NCBI GenBank assembly: GCA_947371645.1
Contig: CANBQJ010000034.1
Location: 1 to 25,193, forward strand
Length of the DNA: 25,193 nucleotides
From: Burkholderiales bacterium
GTDB taxonomy: Bacteria > Pseudomonadota > Gammaproteobacteria > Burkholderiales > Burkholderiaceae
Direction of reading: 5' to 3'
The position numbers were made by a program, and so were the translations under genes. How positions within the stretch are numbered: the stretch's first letter is position 1; each line of letters opens with the position of its first letter. This document shows, piece by piece, positions 1-7,268 of the stretch. The notes beneath the pieces were generated by a model that did not search any database, was not told the origin of the DNA, and saw nothing but the letters and a program-made list of their open reading frames with translations.

Positions 1-590
1 TTGCGCAGCTCCAGCACGGCAAAGCCTTGGGCGGTGGCGGGCAGGAAGTGCCATTCGCCTTGCACCGCGTGCACGCGGGCCTGCACGCGGCTGCTCAGCG
101 TCCAGGTGCGGCCCAGGACGCGCACGGCTGCGCCCACGCTCAGGCGCTCCAAATCGGCCAGAGCGGCCTCGTCCAGCCCCAGGCCAGCACCCTCGCCACC
201 TGCACGGGCCTGCGGCCAGCTCAGCACGTAGGCGCCGTTGTCTTCGCTCAGGGTGGCGCTGCGGCCGTTGTCGAACAGGGCATGCCAGGCCGTCCAGCGG
301 CCATCCCCGCCAGCCTCGCCGTCGAGGTCGGCATAGGCGTACTGCATGCGCCCCAGCAGCGTGAAGCTTTCGCCAGCAAAGCTGCCGCGCGCGCCCAGGC
401 CCAGGGGGCTGTGGTCGTCAAAGAGCTCGGCGGACTGGCCGATGCGGCGCAGCGTGTCGCCGTCGCGCACCAGGGTGCTGCGGCAAAAGCTGCACACGGC
501 CATGGGCGATGTCGCCGATCGGAACTCGACCGGCGCGCCGCAGGACGTGCAGTTGGCTCGCCAGGCGCGCGGGGCACCCGGCTCACTCAT
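1..590 (-). CDS. DUF4178 domain protein with N-terminal zinc ribbon (3' end cut)
   Basis: The frame is open from an ATG at 590 to the window edge, giving 196 complete codons without a stop, so the C-terminus is missing. The N-terminus carries two CxxC knuckles (CTSC near residues 14-17 and CSFC near 33-36), a zinc-ribbon arrangement. The rest has short beta-type segments such as FTLLGRMQYAY, WTAWHALFDNGRSATLSED and WHFLPA that I recognise as DUF4178. The gene lies 28 nt downstream of the SPFH gene on the same strand, so co-transcription is likely. DUF4178 proteins often sit beside SPFH, PspA-like and DUF350 genes in envelope-stress clusters (family knowledge). The biochemical role is unknown. 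The family call is fairly secure; the function is not. Confidence 0.8.
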   Translation of the reverse strand, partial: MSEPGAPRAWRANCTSCGAPVEFRSATSPMAVCSFCRSTLVRDGDTLRRIGQSAELFDDHSPLGLGARGSFAGESFTLLGRMQYAYADLDGEAGGDGRWTAWHALFDNGRSATLSEDNGAYVLSWPQARAGGEGAGLGLDEAALADLERLSVGAAVRVLGRTWTLSSRVQARVHAVQGEWHFLPATAQGFAVLELR

Positions 591-618
591 GGTCTGGCCT
601 CATGTTCGGGCTCAGGCC

Positions 619-1659
619 TCACACCAGTTTCTTGAGCAGCTCGGCCTTCTTGGCGCTGAACTCTTCGTCGGTGAGGATGCCCTTGGCCTTGAGCTCGCCC
701 AGTTTTTCGATGGTGGCCAGCACTTCATCGGCACCCAGAGCCGGCGTGGCCGCTGGAGCCGCAGGCGTGGCGCTGGCGCCCACCCCGGCCAGCCCCTGCT
801 GGATGGACTGGGCCATGGCCTGACCCAAGGCCAGGCCGGCGCCCAGGCCTGCTGCGTCGCCCGCGATGCCACCGCCGCCATGGCCAGCAGCCAGGGTGGG
901 CAGGGCCTGTGCGGCCTGATACTGCATGAACTGGCCCAGGTTGTTGCCCACCATGCCCATGCCGATCTTCTGGTCCAGGATCTTTTGCAGCTCTTCGGGC
1001 AGCGACACGTTCTGCACCGTCAGCCCTTCCAGCTTCAAGCCCATGGCTTCGCAGGACGGGGCCACGGCGGCGCTGAGGGCCTTGGCAAATTCAATCTGGT
1101 TGGCGGCCAGGTCCAGGAAGGGGATGCCGCTTTGCGCCACCGCATCACTCAGGTGCTGCAGCAGCAGGCCGCGCAGCTGGGTGTCCAGCTCTTCAACCGA
1201 GTAGCTGTCGCGCGTGCCGGAGATCTCGGTGTGGAAGCGCTTCGGGTCGACCAGGCGCAGGCTGAAGTTGCCAAACGCGCGCAGGCGCACGGCACCGAAG
1301 TCCTTGTCGCGCAGGGTGATGGGCTGGCTGGTGCCCCAGCGCTGGTCCATCTGCTGGCGGGTGCTGAAGAAGTAGACGTCGCTCTTGAAGGGCGAGGCAA
1401 AGAGCTTGTCCCAGTTCTTGAGGTTGGTCAGCAGGGGCAGAGTCTGCGTGGTGAGCTTGTGCGTGCCCGGCCCGAAGACGTCGGCCACCTTGCCTTCGTT
1501 GACGAAGAGGGCCATCTGCGATTCGCGCACCACCAGGGTCGCCCCGTTCTGGATTTCGCGGTCCTGAAAGGGATAACGCCAGGCCAGCACGCCGTCGCCG
1601 GCTTCCAGCCACTCGATGACGTCGACAAACTGTTTCTTGATGAAATCGACCAGTCCCAT
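619..1659 (-). CDS. SPFH domain protein with C-terminal SHOCT domain (YdjI-like)
   Basis: 346 residues. The N-terminal two thirds (about 25-250) form an SPFH/band-7-like domain of the YdjI or 'virion core protein' type, with FVNEGKVADVFGPGTH and a conserved LTVQNVSLPEELQ stretch. A Gly/Ala-rich linker follows (about 255-310). A SHOCT module of about 35 residues closes the protein (LGELKAKGILTDEEFSAKKAEL). I see no signal peptide or clear membrane helix, so it is probably a peripheral membrane scaffold. The start is supported by a strong Shine-Dalgarno AAGGAGG at 1665-1671, 5 nt before the ATG. Bacillus YdjI works with a PspA homologue in membrane stress; a similar role here is inference. The downstream DUF4178 gene is probably in the same operon. 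Confidence 0.88.
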   Translation of the reverse strand: MGLVDFIKKQFVDVIEWLEAGDGVLAWRYPFQDREIQNGATLVVRESQMALFVNEGKVADVFGPGTHKLTTQTLPLLTNLKNWDKLFASPFKSDVYFFSTRQQMDQRWGTSQPITLRDKDFGAVRLRAFGNFSLRLVDPKRFHTEISGTRDSYSVEELDTQLRGLLLQHLSDAVAQSGIPFLDLAANQIEFAKALSAAVAPSCEAMGLKLEGLTVQNVSLPEELQKILDQKIGMGMVGNNLGQFMQYQAAQALPTLAAGHGGGGIAGDAAGLGAGLALGQAMAQSIQQGLAGVGASATPAAPAATPALGADEVLATIEKLGELKAKGILTDEEFSAKKAELLKKLV

Positions 1660-1664
1660 GGTTT

Positions 1665-1671
1665 CCTCCTT
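1665..1671 (-). promoter_or_regulatory. Shine-Dalgarno site of the SPFH gene
   Basis: AAGGAGG on the minus strand, 5 nt before the ATG at 1659. It fixes the start and is much stronger than the ribosome sites of most other genes here, suggesting high translation. Confidence 0.8.
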
Positions 1672-1738
1672 CTTCTTGGCGGAAACATCTTAGGGCAAAG
1701 CAGTGGAAATGCTTTCCCCACGGCGGGTGGGGGGCGGC

Positions 1739-1744
1739 TAAAAT
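1739..1744 (+). promoter_or_regulatory. Candidate -10 box before the secreted protein/miaB
   Basis: TAAAAT lies 32 nt before the ATG at 1777, in the 117-bp gap between the divergent SPFH gene and the plus-strand genes. No convincing -35 sits 16-18 bp upstream. An inverted repeat AAAGCA/TGCTTT (1697-1702 and 1710-1715) lies further upstream. The placement suits a weak sigma-70 promoter, but the call is tentative. Confidence 0.35.
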
Positions 1745-1776
1745 CGCCCTTCTCTCACAGCCCCTGGATCTACACC

Positions 1777-2229
1777 ATGCCCCGCTGTCTGCCACTGGCC
1801 TGCGCGCTCGCGCTGGCCGCTTGCGCCGTCGCCCCCCTGGCCCGCGCCCAATCTGACGCCACGGCCACGCTCACGTCCAACACCACGACGGTGGACGTCA
1901 ACGCACCGCAATCCACGCGTGAATTCCCGCTCAATGCCCTGCGCGGCATCCTGCAGGTGGGCGTGTCACCTGAAGCCGCGATGAACGGCCGGGCTGCCCG
2001 CCTGGCCCCGGGCGTGCGCATCCGCGGCACCAACAACCTGCTGCAGCTGCCGGGTTCGGTGAGCGGCCAGAAGCTGCTGGTGCACTACACGGTCGACAGC
2101 TACCAGCTGGTCAAGGAGGTCTGGGTGCTGCGTGCCGAAGAAGCCGCCCTGCCCTGGCCAGAGACGCCCGAACAGGCCGCCACCTGGCGCTTCGATGTGG
2201 CCAGCAAGAGCTGGATCAAGCCGAACTGA
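1777..2229 (+). CDS. Small secreted conserved hypothetical protein
   Basis: 150 residues from the ATG at 1777. The open frame extends far upstream, but that part is antisense to the SPFH gene. A signal peptide is clear: a basic start, a hydrophobic core LPLACALALAACAVAPLA and an ALARAQ-type cleavage site near residue 25. The mature part contains FPLNALRGILQVGVSPEAA, then RLAPGVRIRGTNNLLQLPG and VHYTVDSYQLVKEVWVL, which resembles small periplasmic proteins of unknown function seen in Burkholderiales. It ends 27 nt before miaB and probably shares its transcript. A cysteine lies in the hydrophobic core (ALAACAVA), so a lipoprotein signal was considered, but no proper lipobox follows. I cannot assign a function. 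Confidence 0.8.
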   Translation: MPRCLPLACALALAACAVAPLARAQSDATATLTSNTTTVDVNAPQSTREFPLNALRGILQVGVSPEAAMNGRAARLAPGVRIRGTNNLLQLPGSVSGQKLLVHYTVDSYQLVKEVWVLRAEEAALPWPETPEQAATWRFDVASKSWIKPN

Positions 2230-2256
2230 TAGACGACAGACGAAGAAGTACGCCCC

Positions 2257-3657
2257 ATGAGCCCCACCGATTCCACAGTCATCGCAGCCGCCGCACCTGC
2301 CTCACCCGACGCCTCCGGCAAGAAGGTCTACGTCAGGACCTACGGCTGCCAGATGAACGAATACGACTCGGACAAGATGTCCGACGTCATGCGCGCCGCA
2401 GAGGGCTACACGCCCACCGACAACCCCGAAGAAGCCGACCTCATCCTCTTCAACACCTGCTCCATCCGCGAGAAGGCGCAAGAGAAGGTGTTCTCCGACC
2501 TGGGCCGCGTCAAGCACCTCAAGGAGAAGGGCGTGATGATCGGCGTGGGCGGCTGTGTGGCCAGCCAGGAAGGCGCGGCCATCATCGCGCGCGCGCCCTA
2601 TGTCGACGTGGTGTTCGGCCCGCAAACCCTGCACCGCCTGCCCGCCTTGCTGGCGCAACGCAAGGCGCTCAACCGCCAGCAGGTGGACATCTCCTTCCCC
2701 GAAATCGAGAAGTTCGACCACCTGCCGCCGCCGCGCAAGGACGGTGCCTCGGCCTTCGTGTCGATCATGGAAGGCTGCTCCAAGTACTGCAGCTACTGCG
2801 TGGTGCCCTACACCCGTGGCGAAGAGGTCTCGCGCCCCTTCGATGACGTGCTCACTGAAGTGGCCGACCTCGCCGACCAGGGCGTGAAAGAGGTGACGCT
2901 GCTGGGCCAGAACGTGAACGGCTTTCGCGGCAAGATGGGCGGCACCGCCGAGGTGGCCGACTTCGCGATGCTGCTGGAGTACGTGGCCGAGATCCCCGGC
3001 ATCGAGCGCATCCGCTTCACCACCAGCCACCCCAACGAGTTCAGCCAGCGCCTGATCGACGTCTACGGCAAGACCAGCAAACTGGTCAACCACGTGCACC
3101 TGCCCGTGCAGCACGGCTCGGACCGCATCCTCATGGCCATGAAGCGCGGCTACACGGTGTTGGAGTACAAAAGCACCATCCGCAAACTGCGCGCCGTGCG
3201 CCCTGACATCCGCCTGTCCACCGACTTCATCGTCGGCTTCCCCGGCGAGACCGACGAAGACTTCGACAAGCTCATGAAGCTGGCCACCGAGCTCGAGTTC
3301 GATGCCTCTTACAGCTTCATCTTCAGCGCCCGCCCCGGCACGCCCGCCGCCGCCCTGGAAGACACGACGCCGCAAGAGGTCAAGCTCAAGCGCCTGCAAA
3401 CCCTGCAGGCCTACCTGGACACCAATGTGCTGCGCTACGGCGAAGCGCTGGTGGGCAAGACGCAAAGGATTCTGGTGGAAGGCCCCAGCCGCAAGGACCC
3501 GTCCGAGCTCATGGGCCGCACCGAGTGCAACCGCATCGTCAACTTTGCTGCGGGCCCCACCCAGGCCCTGCGCGATCGCCTGCTGGGCGAACTGATCGAC
3601 GTGACGATCACCAAGGCCTACCCGCACTCGCTGCGCGCCGAACTGCCTTTGCGCTGA
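2257..3657 (+). CDS. miaB: tRNA-2-methylthio-N6-dimethylallyladenosine synthase MiaB
   Basis: 466 residues. This radical-SAM methylthiotransferase converts i6A37 to ms2i6A37 in tRNAs that read codons starting with U. The N-terminal MTTase domain has the three cluster cysteines C31 ([11 protein letters not shown]), C68 ([10 protein letters not shown]) and C100 (GGCVASQEG). The radical-SAM core has C174, C178 and C181 (GCSKYCSYC). A C-terminal TRAM domain covers about residues 395-464. About 20 residues precede the usual family start ([13 protein letters not shown]), and the ribosome site before 2257 is weak, so the true start could be slightly different. All catalytic residues are present. The function is secure. 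Confidence 0.97.
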   Translation: MSPTDSTVIAAAAPASPDASGKKVYVRTYGCQMNEYDSDKMSDVMRAAEGYTPTDNPEEADLILFNTCSIREKAQEKVFSDLGRVKHLKEKGVMIGVGGCVASQEGAAIIARAPYVDVVFGPQTLHRLPALLAQRKALNRQQVDISFPEIEKFDHLPPPRKDGASAFVSIMEGCSKYCSYCVVPYTRGEEVSRPFDDVLTEVADLADQGVKEVTLLGQNVNGFRGKMGGTAEVADFAMLLEYVAEIPGIERIRFTTSHPNEFSQRLIDVYGKTSKLVNHVHLPVQHGSDRILMAMKRGYTVLEYKSTIRKLRAVRPDIRLSTDFIVGFPGETDEDFDKLMKLATELEFDASYSFIFSARPGTPAAALEDTTPQEVKLKRLQTLQAYLDTNVLRYGEALVGKTQRILVEGPSRKDPSELMGRTECNRIVNFAAGPTQALRDRLLGELIDVTITKAYPHSLRAELPLR

Positions 3658-3704
3658 AGGCCTGCCTGGCAAGACCGGGGGGAGGCCGGGCGAGGCCCAT
3701 CAAA

Positions 3705-3726
3705 CAGAGGCCGTTATGGCCGTCTG
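3705..3726 (+). terminator. Imperfect hairpin after miaB
   Basis: CAGAGGCC (3705-3712), loop GTTAT, then GGCC-g-TCTG (3718-3726) form an 8-bp stem with one bulged G, about 47 nt after the miaB stop. No T-run follows. It may be a weak terminator or a 3' end protector. Confidence 0.3.
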
Positions 3727-3800
3727 ATGCGGGCTTGCGCGGGCACCAGGCGGTCGCACACTGAAACCTCCGCACGACCGTGCACTGTGTCGCCGTCGCC

Positions 3801-4934
3801 ATGCAACTCCTCCGTCTGTGCACCGATCAGATTCAGGTGGGCCACCCCCTGCCCTGGAACGTCTACGACGAACACAGCCAGCTGCTGCTGCACCGTGGCT
3901 ACCTGATGCAGGACCAGCCCCAGCTGGCGCAGCTGGTGGCGCGCGGTGCCTTCGCGGACCAGGCCGATGTCGACCGCCAGGAGCGCGAGCTTCGCCAGGC
4001 CGCGCGCCGCGCTGACCCGGTGGCCCTGTGGGCCGACCTGCACCAGCGCATGGCCCATGCGCTGGACGGCGCGCCAGCGGAAGGGCCGGACGAGGCGCCT
4101 GGCGTGCCTCAAGGGGCACCGGACCTGGCCAGCACGCTGCAAGACGTCGCCCAAGACCTGCTCTACACGGTCGAACACCACCGCGAGATCGCCCTGTTCG
4201 AGGCCATGCAGGGCGACGACCCACAGCACTACGCGGTCTCGCACGTGCTGCAGTCGGCCTTCGTGGCCAACCTGGTGGGCAGCCGCCTGGGCTGGAGCGA
4301 CACCGAGCGCAGCACCCTCACCCAGGCCGCGCTCAGCATGAACCTGGGCATGACCAGGTTGCAAGCCGAACTGGCGCTGCAACGCACACCGCTCAACCGC
4401 GCGCAACGCCAGGCCGTGGACGACCACGGGCGCCTGAGCCGCGCCTTGCTGGAACAGGCCGGCGTCACCGACCTGCTGTGGCTGCACGCGGTGGAACACC
4501 ACCACCTCACGCCCAATGGCGGCCCCCTGCCCGAGCACCACGCGCAGGCCGGCGACCTGGCCTGCATGCTGCACTACGCAGACGTCTACCTGGCCAAGAT
4601 CAGCGCCCGCGCCACACGGCCTGCCCAGCCCTCACACGTGGCGGCACGCACCCTTTTCATCCAGACCAATGGCCAGCACAACCCCTATGTGGCGGCGCTG
4701 ATCAAGGAAGTCGGCATCTACCCGCCCGGCACCTGCGTGCGCCTGGCCAATGGCGACATCGGCGTGGTGGTGCGGCGTGGCGAGGTGGCCCACCAGCCGC
4801 AGGTGCGCAGCCTGCTGGATGCACAGGGCAGGGCCTTGCCCCAGGCGCTGAACCGCGACACCGCCCTCGCCCCGTTCAAGGTGACCGATGCCCTGCCCCG
4901 CGGCACCTTCAAGACCCGCCTGAGCGCCATCTGA
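3801..4934 (+). CDS. Degenerate HD-GYP-like protein (probable pseudo-phosphodiesterase)
   Basis: 377 residues from the ATG at 3801. A GTG at 3780 would add 7 residues, and neither start has a good ribosome site. The N-terminal part (WNVYDEHSQLLLHRGYLM) resembles the small domain before HD-GYP cores in Burkholderiales. The HD-GYP fold is recognisable from about 115 to 300: H148, DHGRLS, AVEHHH and ADVYLAK match conserved positions. The metal-binding HDxGK signature reads MNLGM (about 180-184), and GSGYP reads NGGPLP (239-244). Loss of the HD dyad makes c-di-GMP hydrolysis unlikely. The protein may bind a nucleotide or a partner instead, which is inference. A C-terminal segment (ANGDIGVVVRRGE) is typical of this subgroup. 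It is convergent with bioF, with a 26-nt gap. Confidence 0.75.
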   Translation: MQLLRLCTDQIQVGHPLPWNVYDEHSQLLLHRGYLMQDQPQLAQLVARGAFADQADVDRQERELRQAARRADPVALWADLHQRMAHALDGAPAEGPDEAPGVPQGAPDLASTLQDVAQDLLYTVEHHREIALFEAMQGDDPQHYAVSHVLQSAFVANLVGSRLGWSDTERSTLTQAALSMNLGMTRLQAELALQRTPLNRAQRQAVDDHGRLSRALLEQAGVTDLLWLHAVEHHHLTPNGGPLPEHHAQAGDLACMLHYADVYLAKISARATRPAQPSHVAARTLFIQTNGQHNPYVAALIKEVGIYPPGTCVRLANGDIGVVVRRGEVAHQPQVRSLLDAQGRALPQALNRDTALAPFKVTDALPRGTFKTRLSAI

Positions 4935-4960
4935 GCGCCCGGCCCCGTGTCGCCCGTGGC

Positions 4961-6187
4961 TCAGCCCCGCACCGCCTGAGCCAGCGCCGCCAGCAGGCGG
5001 TCGACCTGGGCGGGGCTGTGCGCGGCCGTGAGCGAGATGCGCAGGCGCGCCGTACCCACCGGCACCGTGGGCGGACGGATGGCCGGCACCCACACGCCCT
5101 GGGCCTCCAGCGCCTGCATGAGCGCCATGGCATCCTCGTTGCTGCCCACCATCAGTGGCTGGATGGCCGTCACCGAGGGCATCAAGGGCCAGGGCAGCCG
5201 CAGGCGCAGCACGCCTTCGGCCAGCTGCGTGCGCAGGGCCTGCAGGCGTTCGCGCCGCCAGGTCTCTTCGCGCATCACCTGCACCGACGCGCACAAGGTC
5301 TGGGCCAGCATGGGCGGCGGCGCGGTGGCGAACATGTAGGTGCGGGCGCGCTGCATCAGCCAGTCGATGAGCACCGCCTGACCCGCCACGAAAGCACCCG
5401 CCACACCGGCGGCCTTGCCCAGGGTGGCCATGTAGATGAGGCGGCCTGATGCCCGCTGCAAGGCTTCGCCTGCCAGGCCATGGTGGGCCAGGACGCCCTC
5501 GCCATGCGGGCCCAGCACGCCGTGGCCATGGGCATCGTCCAGCAAGAGCCAGGCGTCGTGGGCCTCGCACAGGGCCAGCAGCGCGGGCACATCGGCCAGC
5601 GTGCCGTCCATGCTGAAGACGGCGTCGCTCACCACCAGCTTGCGGCGGGCCGTCGACGCGGCCAGGGCGGTGTCCAGTGCCTGCAGGTCCCGGTGGGGGA
5701 TGACGTGCAGCGCGGCCTTGGACAGGCGGATGCCATCGATGAGGCAGGCGTGGTTCAGCGCATCGGAGAACACGGCGTCGGGCGGCCCCACCAGCGCGGG
5801 GACAATGCCCACATTGGCCCCGTAGCCCGAGTGAAAGCTCAAGGCGCGCGGCAGGCCCACGTGGGCAGCCAGGGCCTGGTCCAGGGCCTCATGGGCGTGG
5901 TGGTGGCCGCACACCAGGGCAGAGGCCGTGGCACCCACGCCGTCGCGCTCGGCGCTGGCCTGCGCAGCGGCCTTCAGTGCAGGGTGGTGCGCCAGGCCCA
6001 GGTAGTCGTTGCTGCCAAAGGCCAGCATGGCGCGCCCGTCCAGGCTGAGCACGCTGCCCAGGCCGGCCTGGGCGTCCAGATCGGGGTGCTGGTGCAGCAC
6101 CTGCACCTGGCGGCGGTGGCGCAGCAGGTGCTGCCGCGCCCAGTCGTCCAGCTGCGGCCCCAAGGCCTGCGAAAAATCTCCAGTCAT
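4961..6187 (-). CDS. bioF: 8-amino-7-oxononanoate synthase BioF
   Basis: 408 residues. This PLP enzyme condenses pimeloyl-ACP (or -CoA) with L-alanine to form 8-amino-7-oxononanoate, the first committed biotin ring-building step. Visible marks are SNDYLGLA (about 59-66), the PLP-contacting [10 protein letters not shown] (217-226) and the Schiff-base lysine in ATLGKAAG (K258). The frame extends to an upstream ATG at 6268, but that overlaps the monooxygenase gene and adds 27 residues without homology. Residues after the ATG at 6187 ([17 protein letters not shown]) fit the family start. It lies 43 nt after the nitronate monooxygenase gene on the same strand, away from bioAD at 13620-15754. Confidence 0.95.
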   Translation of the reverse strand: MTGDFSQALGPQLDDWARQHLLRHRRQVQVLHQHPDLDAQAGLGSVLSLDGRAMLAFGSNDYLGLAHHPALKAAAQASAERDGVGATASALVCGHHHAHEALDQALAAHVGLPRALSFHSGYGANVGIVPALVGPPDAVFSDALNHACLIDGIRLSKAALHVIPHRDLQALDTALAASTARRKLVVSDAVFSMDGTLADVPALLALCEAHDAWLLLDDAHGHGVLGPHGEGVLAHHGLAGEALQRASGRLIYMATLGKAAGVAGAFVAGQAVLIDWLMQRARTYMFATAPPPMLAQTLCASVQVMREETWRRERLQALRTQLAEGVLRLRLPWPLMPSVTAIQPLMVGSNEDAMALMQALEAQGVWVPAIRPPTVPVGTARLRISLTAAHSPAQVDRLLAALAQAVRG

Positions 6188-6230
6188 GGCCGAGGAGGCT
6201 AGCACGGGTGCACCGTGGCGGCGCGGGCCT

Positions 6231-7268
6231 TCAGTCCAGCAGCGCCGGCAAGCCTGCGCCCAGTTCACGGGCCTGCTGCAGCACCCGCGCCATGATGTCC
6301 GCCACGGAGGCCACGTCGTGCACCAGGCCCTGGCTCTGGCCGATCAGCTGCACGCCGTCCACCAGGTTGCCGTCGTGGATCGCCTTGCGCATGGCCAGCG
6401 TGGCCGCACCGAAATAGGCCACTTCCATGGCCGGCACCAGGCCTTGCGACAAGGCCTCGCGGGCCAGGTGGCTCAAGGGGGTGTTGAGCTCTCGCGCGGC
6501 GGCCAGGGCGCGGCCCATGGCCACGGGCGGGCTCAGGCGCCGCGCGGTGTAGCGCTCGCCACCCGGTGTGCGCATGACCCGGCAAGGGAAGGTGTCGAAG
6601 TTGCGCGAATAGATGGTGTCTTCGGCGGGTTTGTCGACGATGTGCTGCTTGGTGCTGGCATGCACCGGGCTTTCGCGCGAGCTGGCGAAGCGCGTGCCCA
6701 TGGCCACGGCGTCGGCGCCCAGAGCCAGCGCGGCCAGCAGGCCACGGCCGTCTGCAAAGCCTCCGGCGGCGATGATGGGTTTGTCCGTCATGTCGCGCAC
6801 TGCGGGGATCAACACCATCGACGTGACGGCGCCGCCATGCGCCGCCGCTTCGTGCCCCGTGACGATGAGGCCATCGGCACCAAAGGCCAGCGCGGCCCGC
6901 GCATGCTGCTCGCTCGAGATGGTCGCGATCACCTTGCCGCCGTAGGCCTGGGCGGCGTCCACCACCCAGTCGCCCTTGCCCATCGAGGTGTTGATGACGC
7001 TCACGCGCTCGTCCAGGGCCACGCGCGCGCAGTCGGCCGCACCGGGCATCTTGAGGCTGCAGCCCACGCCAAAGGGCTTGTCGGTGCGGCTGCGCACCTC
7101 GCGGATGGCGGCGCGGCATTCATCGGGTGACATGCCACCCGAGGCCAGGATGCCCAGCCCTCCGGCCTCGCTGACGGCGGCCACCAGCTGCGGCACTGCC
7201 ACATAGGTCATGCCCGGCAGGACGATGGGGTGGGCGATGCCCAGCATGCGGGTGAGGCGGGTGTTCAT
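6231..7268 (-). CDS. Nitronate monooxygenase (2-nitropropane dioxygenase family)
   Basis: 345 residues. An FMN-dependent TIM-barrel enzyme of the NMO/NPD family, which oxidises alkyl nitronates such as propionate-3-nitronate to carbonyl compounds and nitrite. Evidence includes the N-terminal [11 protein letters not shown], the GHEAAAHGG stretch with the likely catalytic histidine (H144), the FMN phosphate-binding [10 protein letters not shown] (167-176), and [13 protein letters not shown] (182-194). Its ATG overlaps the TGA of the upstream kinase gene by 4 nt (7265-7268), so translation is probably coupled. Some members of this family act as other flavin oxidoreductases, so the substrate is uncertain although the family is clear. 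Confidence 0.93.
   Translation of the reverse strand: MNTRLTRMLGIAHPIVLPGMTYVAVPQLVAAVSEAGGLGILASGGMSPDECRAAIREVRSRTDKPFGVGCSLKMPGAADCARVALDERVSVINTSMGKGDWVVDAAQAYGGKVIATISSEQHARAALAFGADGLIVTGHEAAAHGGAVTSMVLIPAVRDMTDKPIIAAGGFADGRGLLAALALGADAVAMGTRFASSRESPVHASTKQHIVDKPAEDTIYSRNFDTFPCRVMRTPGGERYTARRLSPPVAMGRALAAARELNTPLSHLAREALSQGLVPAMEVAYFGAATLAMRKAIHDGNLVDGVQLIGQSQGLVHDVASVADIMARVLQQARELGAGLPALLD

Noticed and set aside
2302..3672. 456-codon open frame antisense to miaB
   Set aside because: Low-complexity Val/Ala/His-rich translation without motifs; miaB on the plus strand is complete.
4028..5449. 473-codon plus frame across the HD-GYP-like gene and bioF
   Set aside because: Arg/Pro/Gly-rich out-of-frame translation spanning two convergent real genes.
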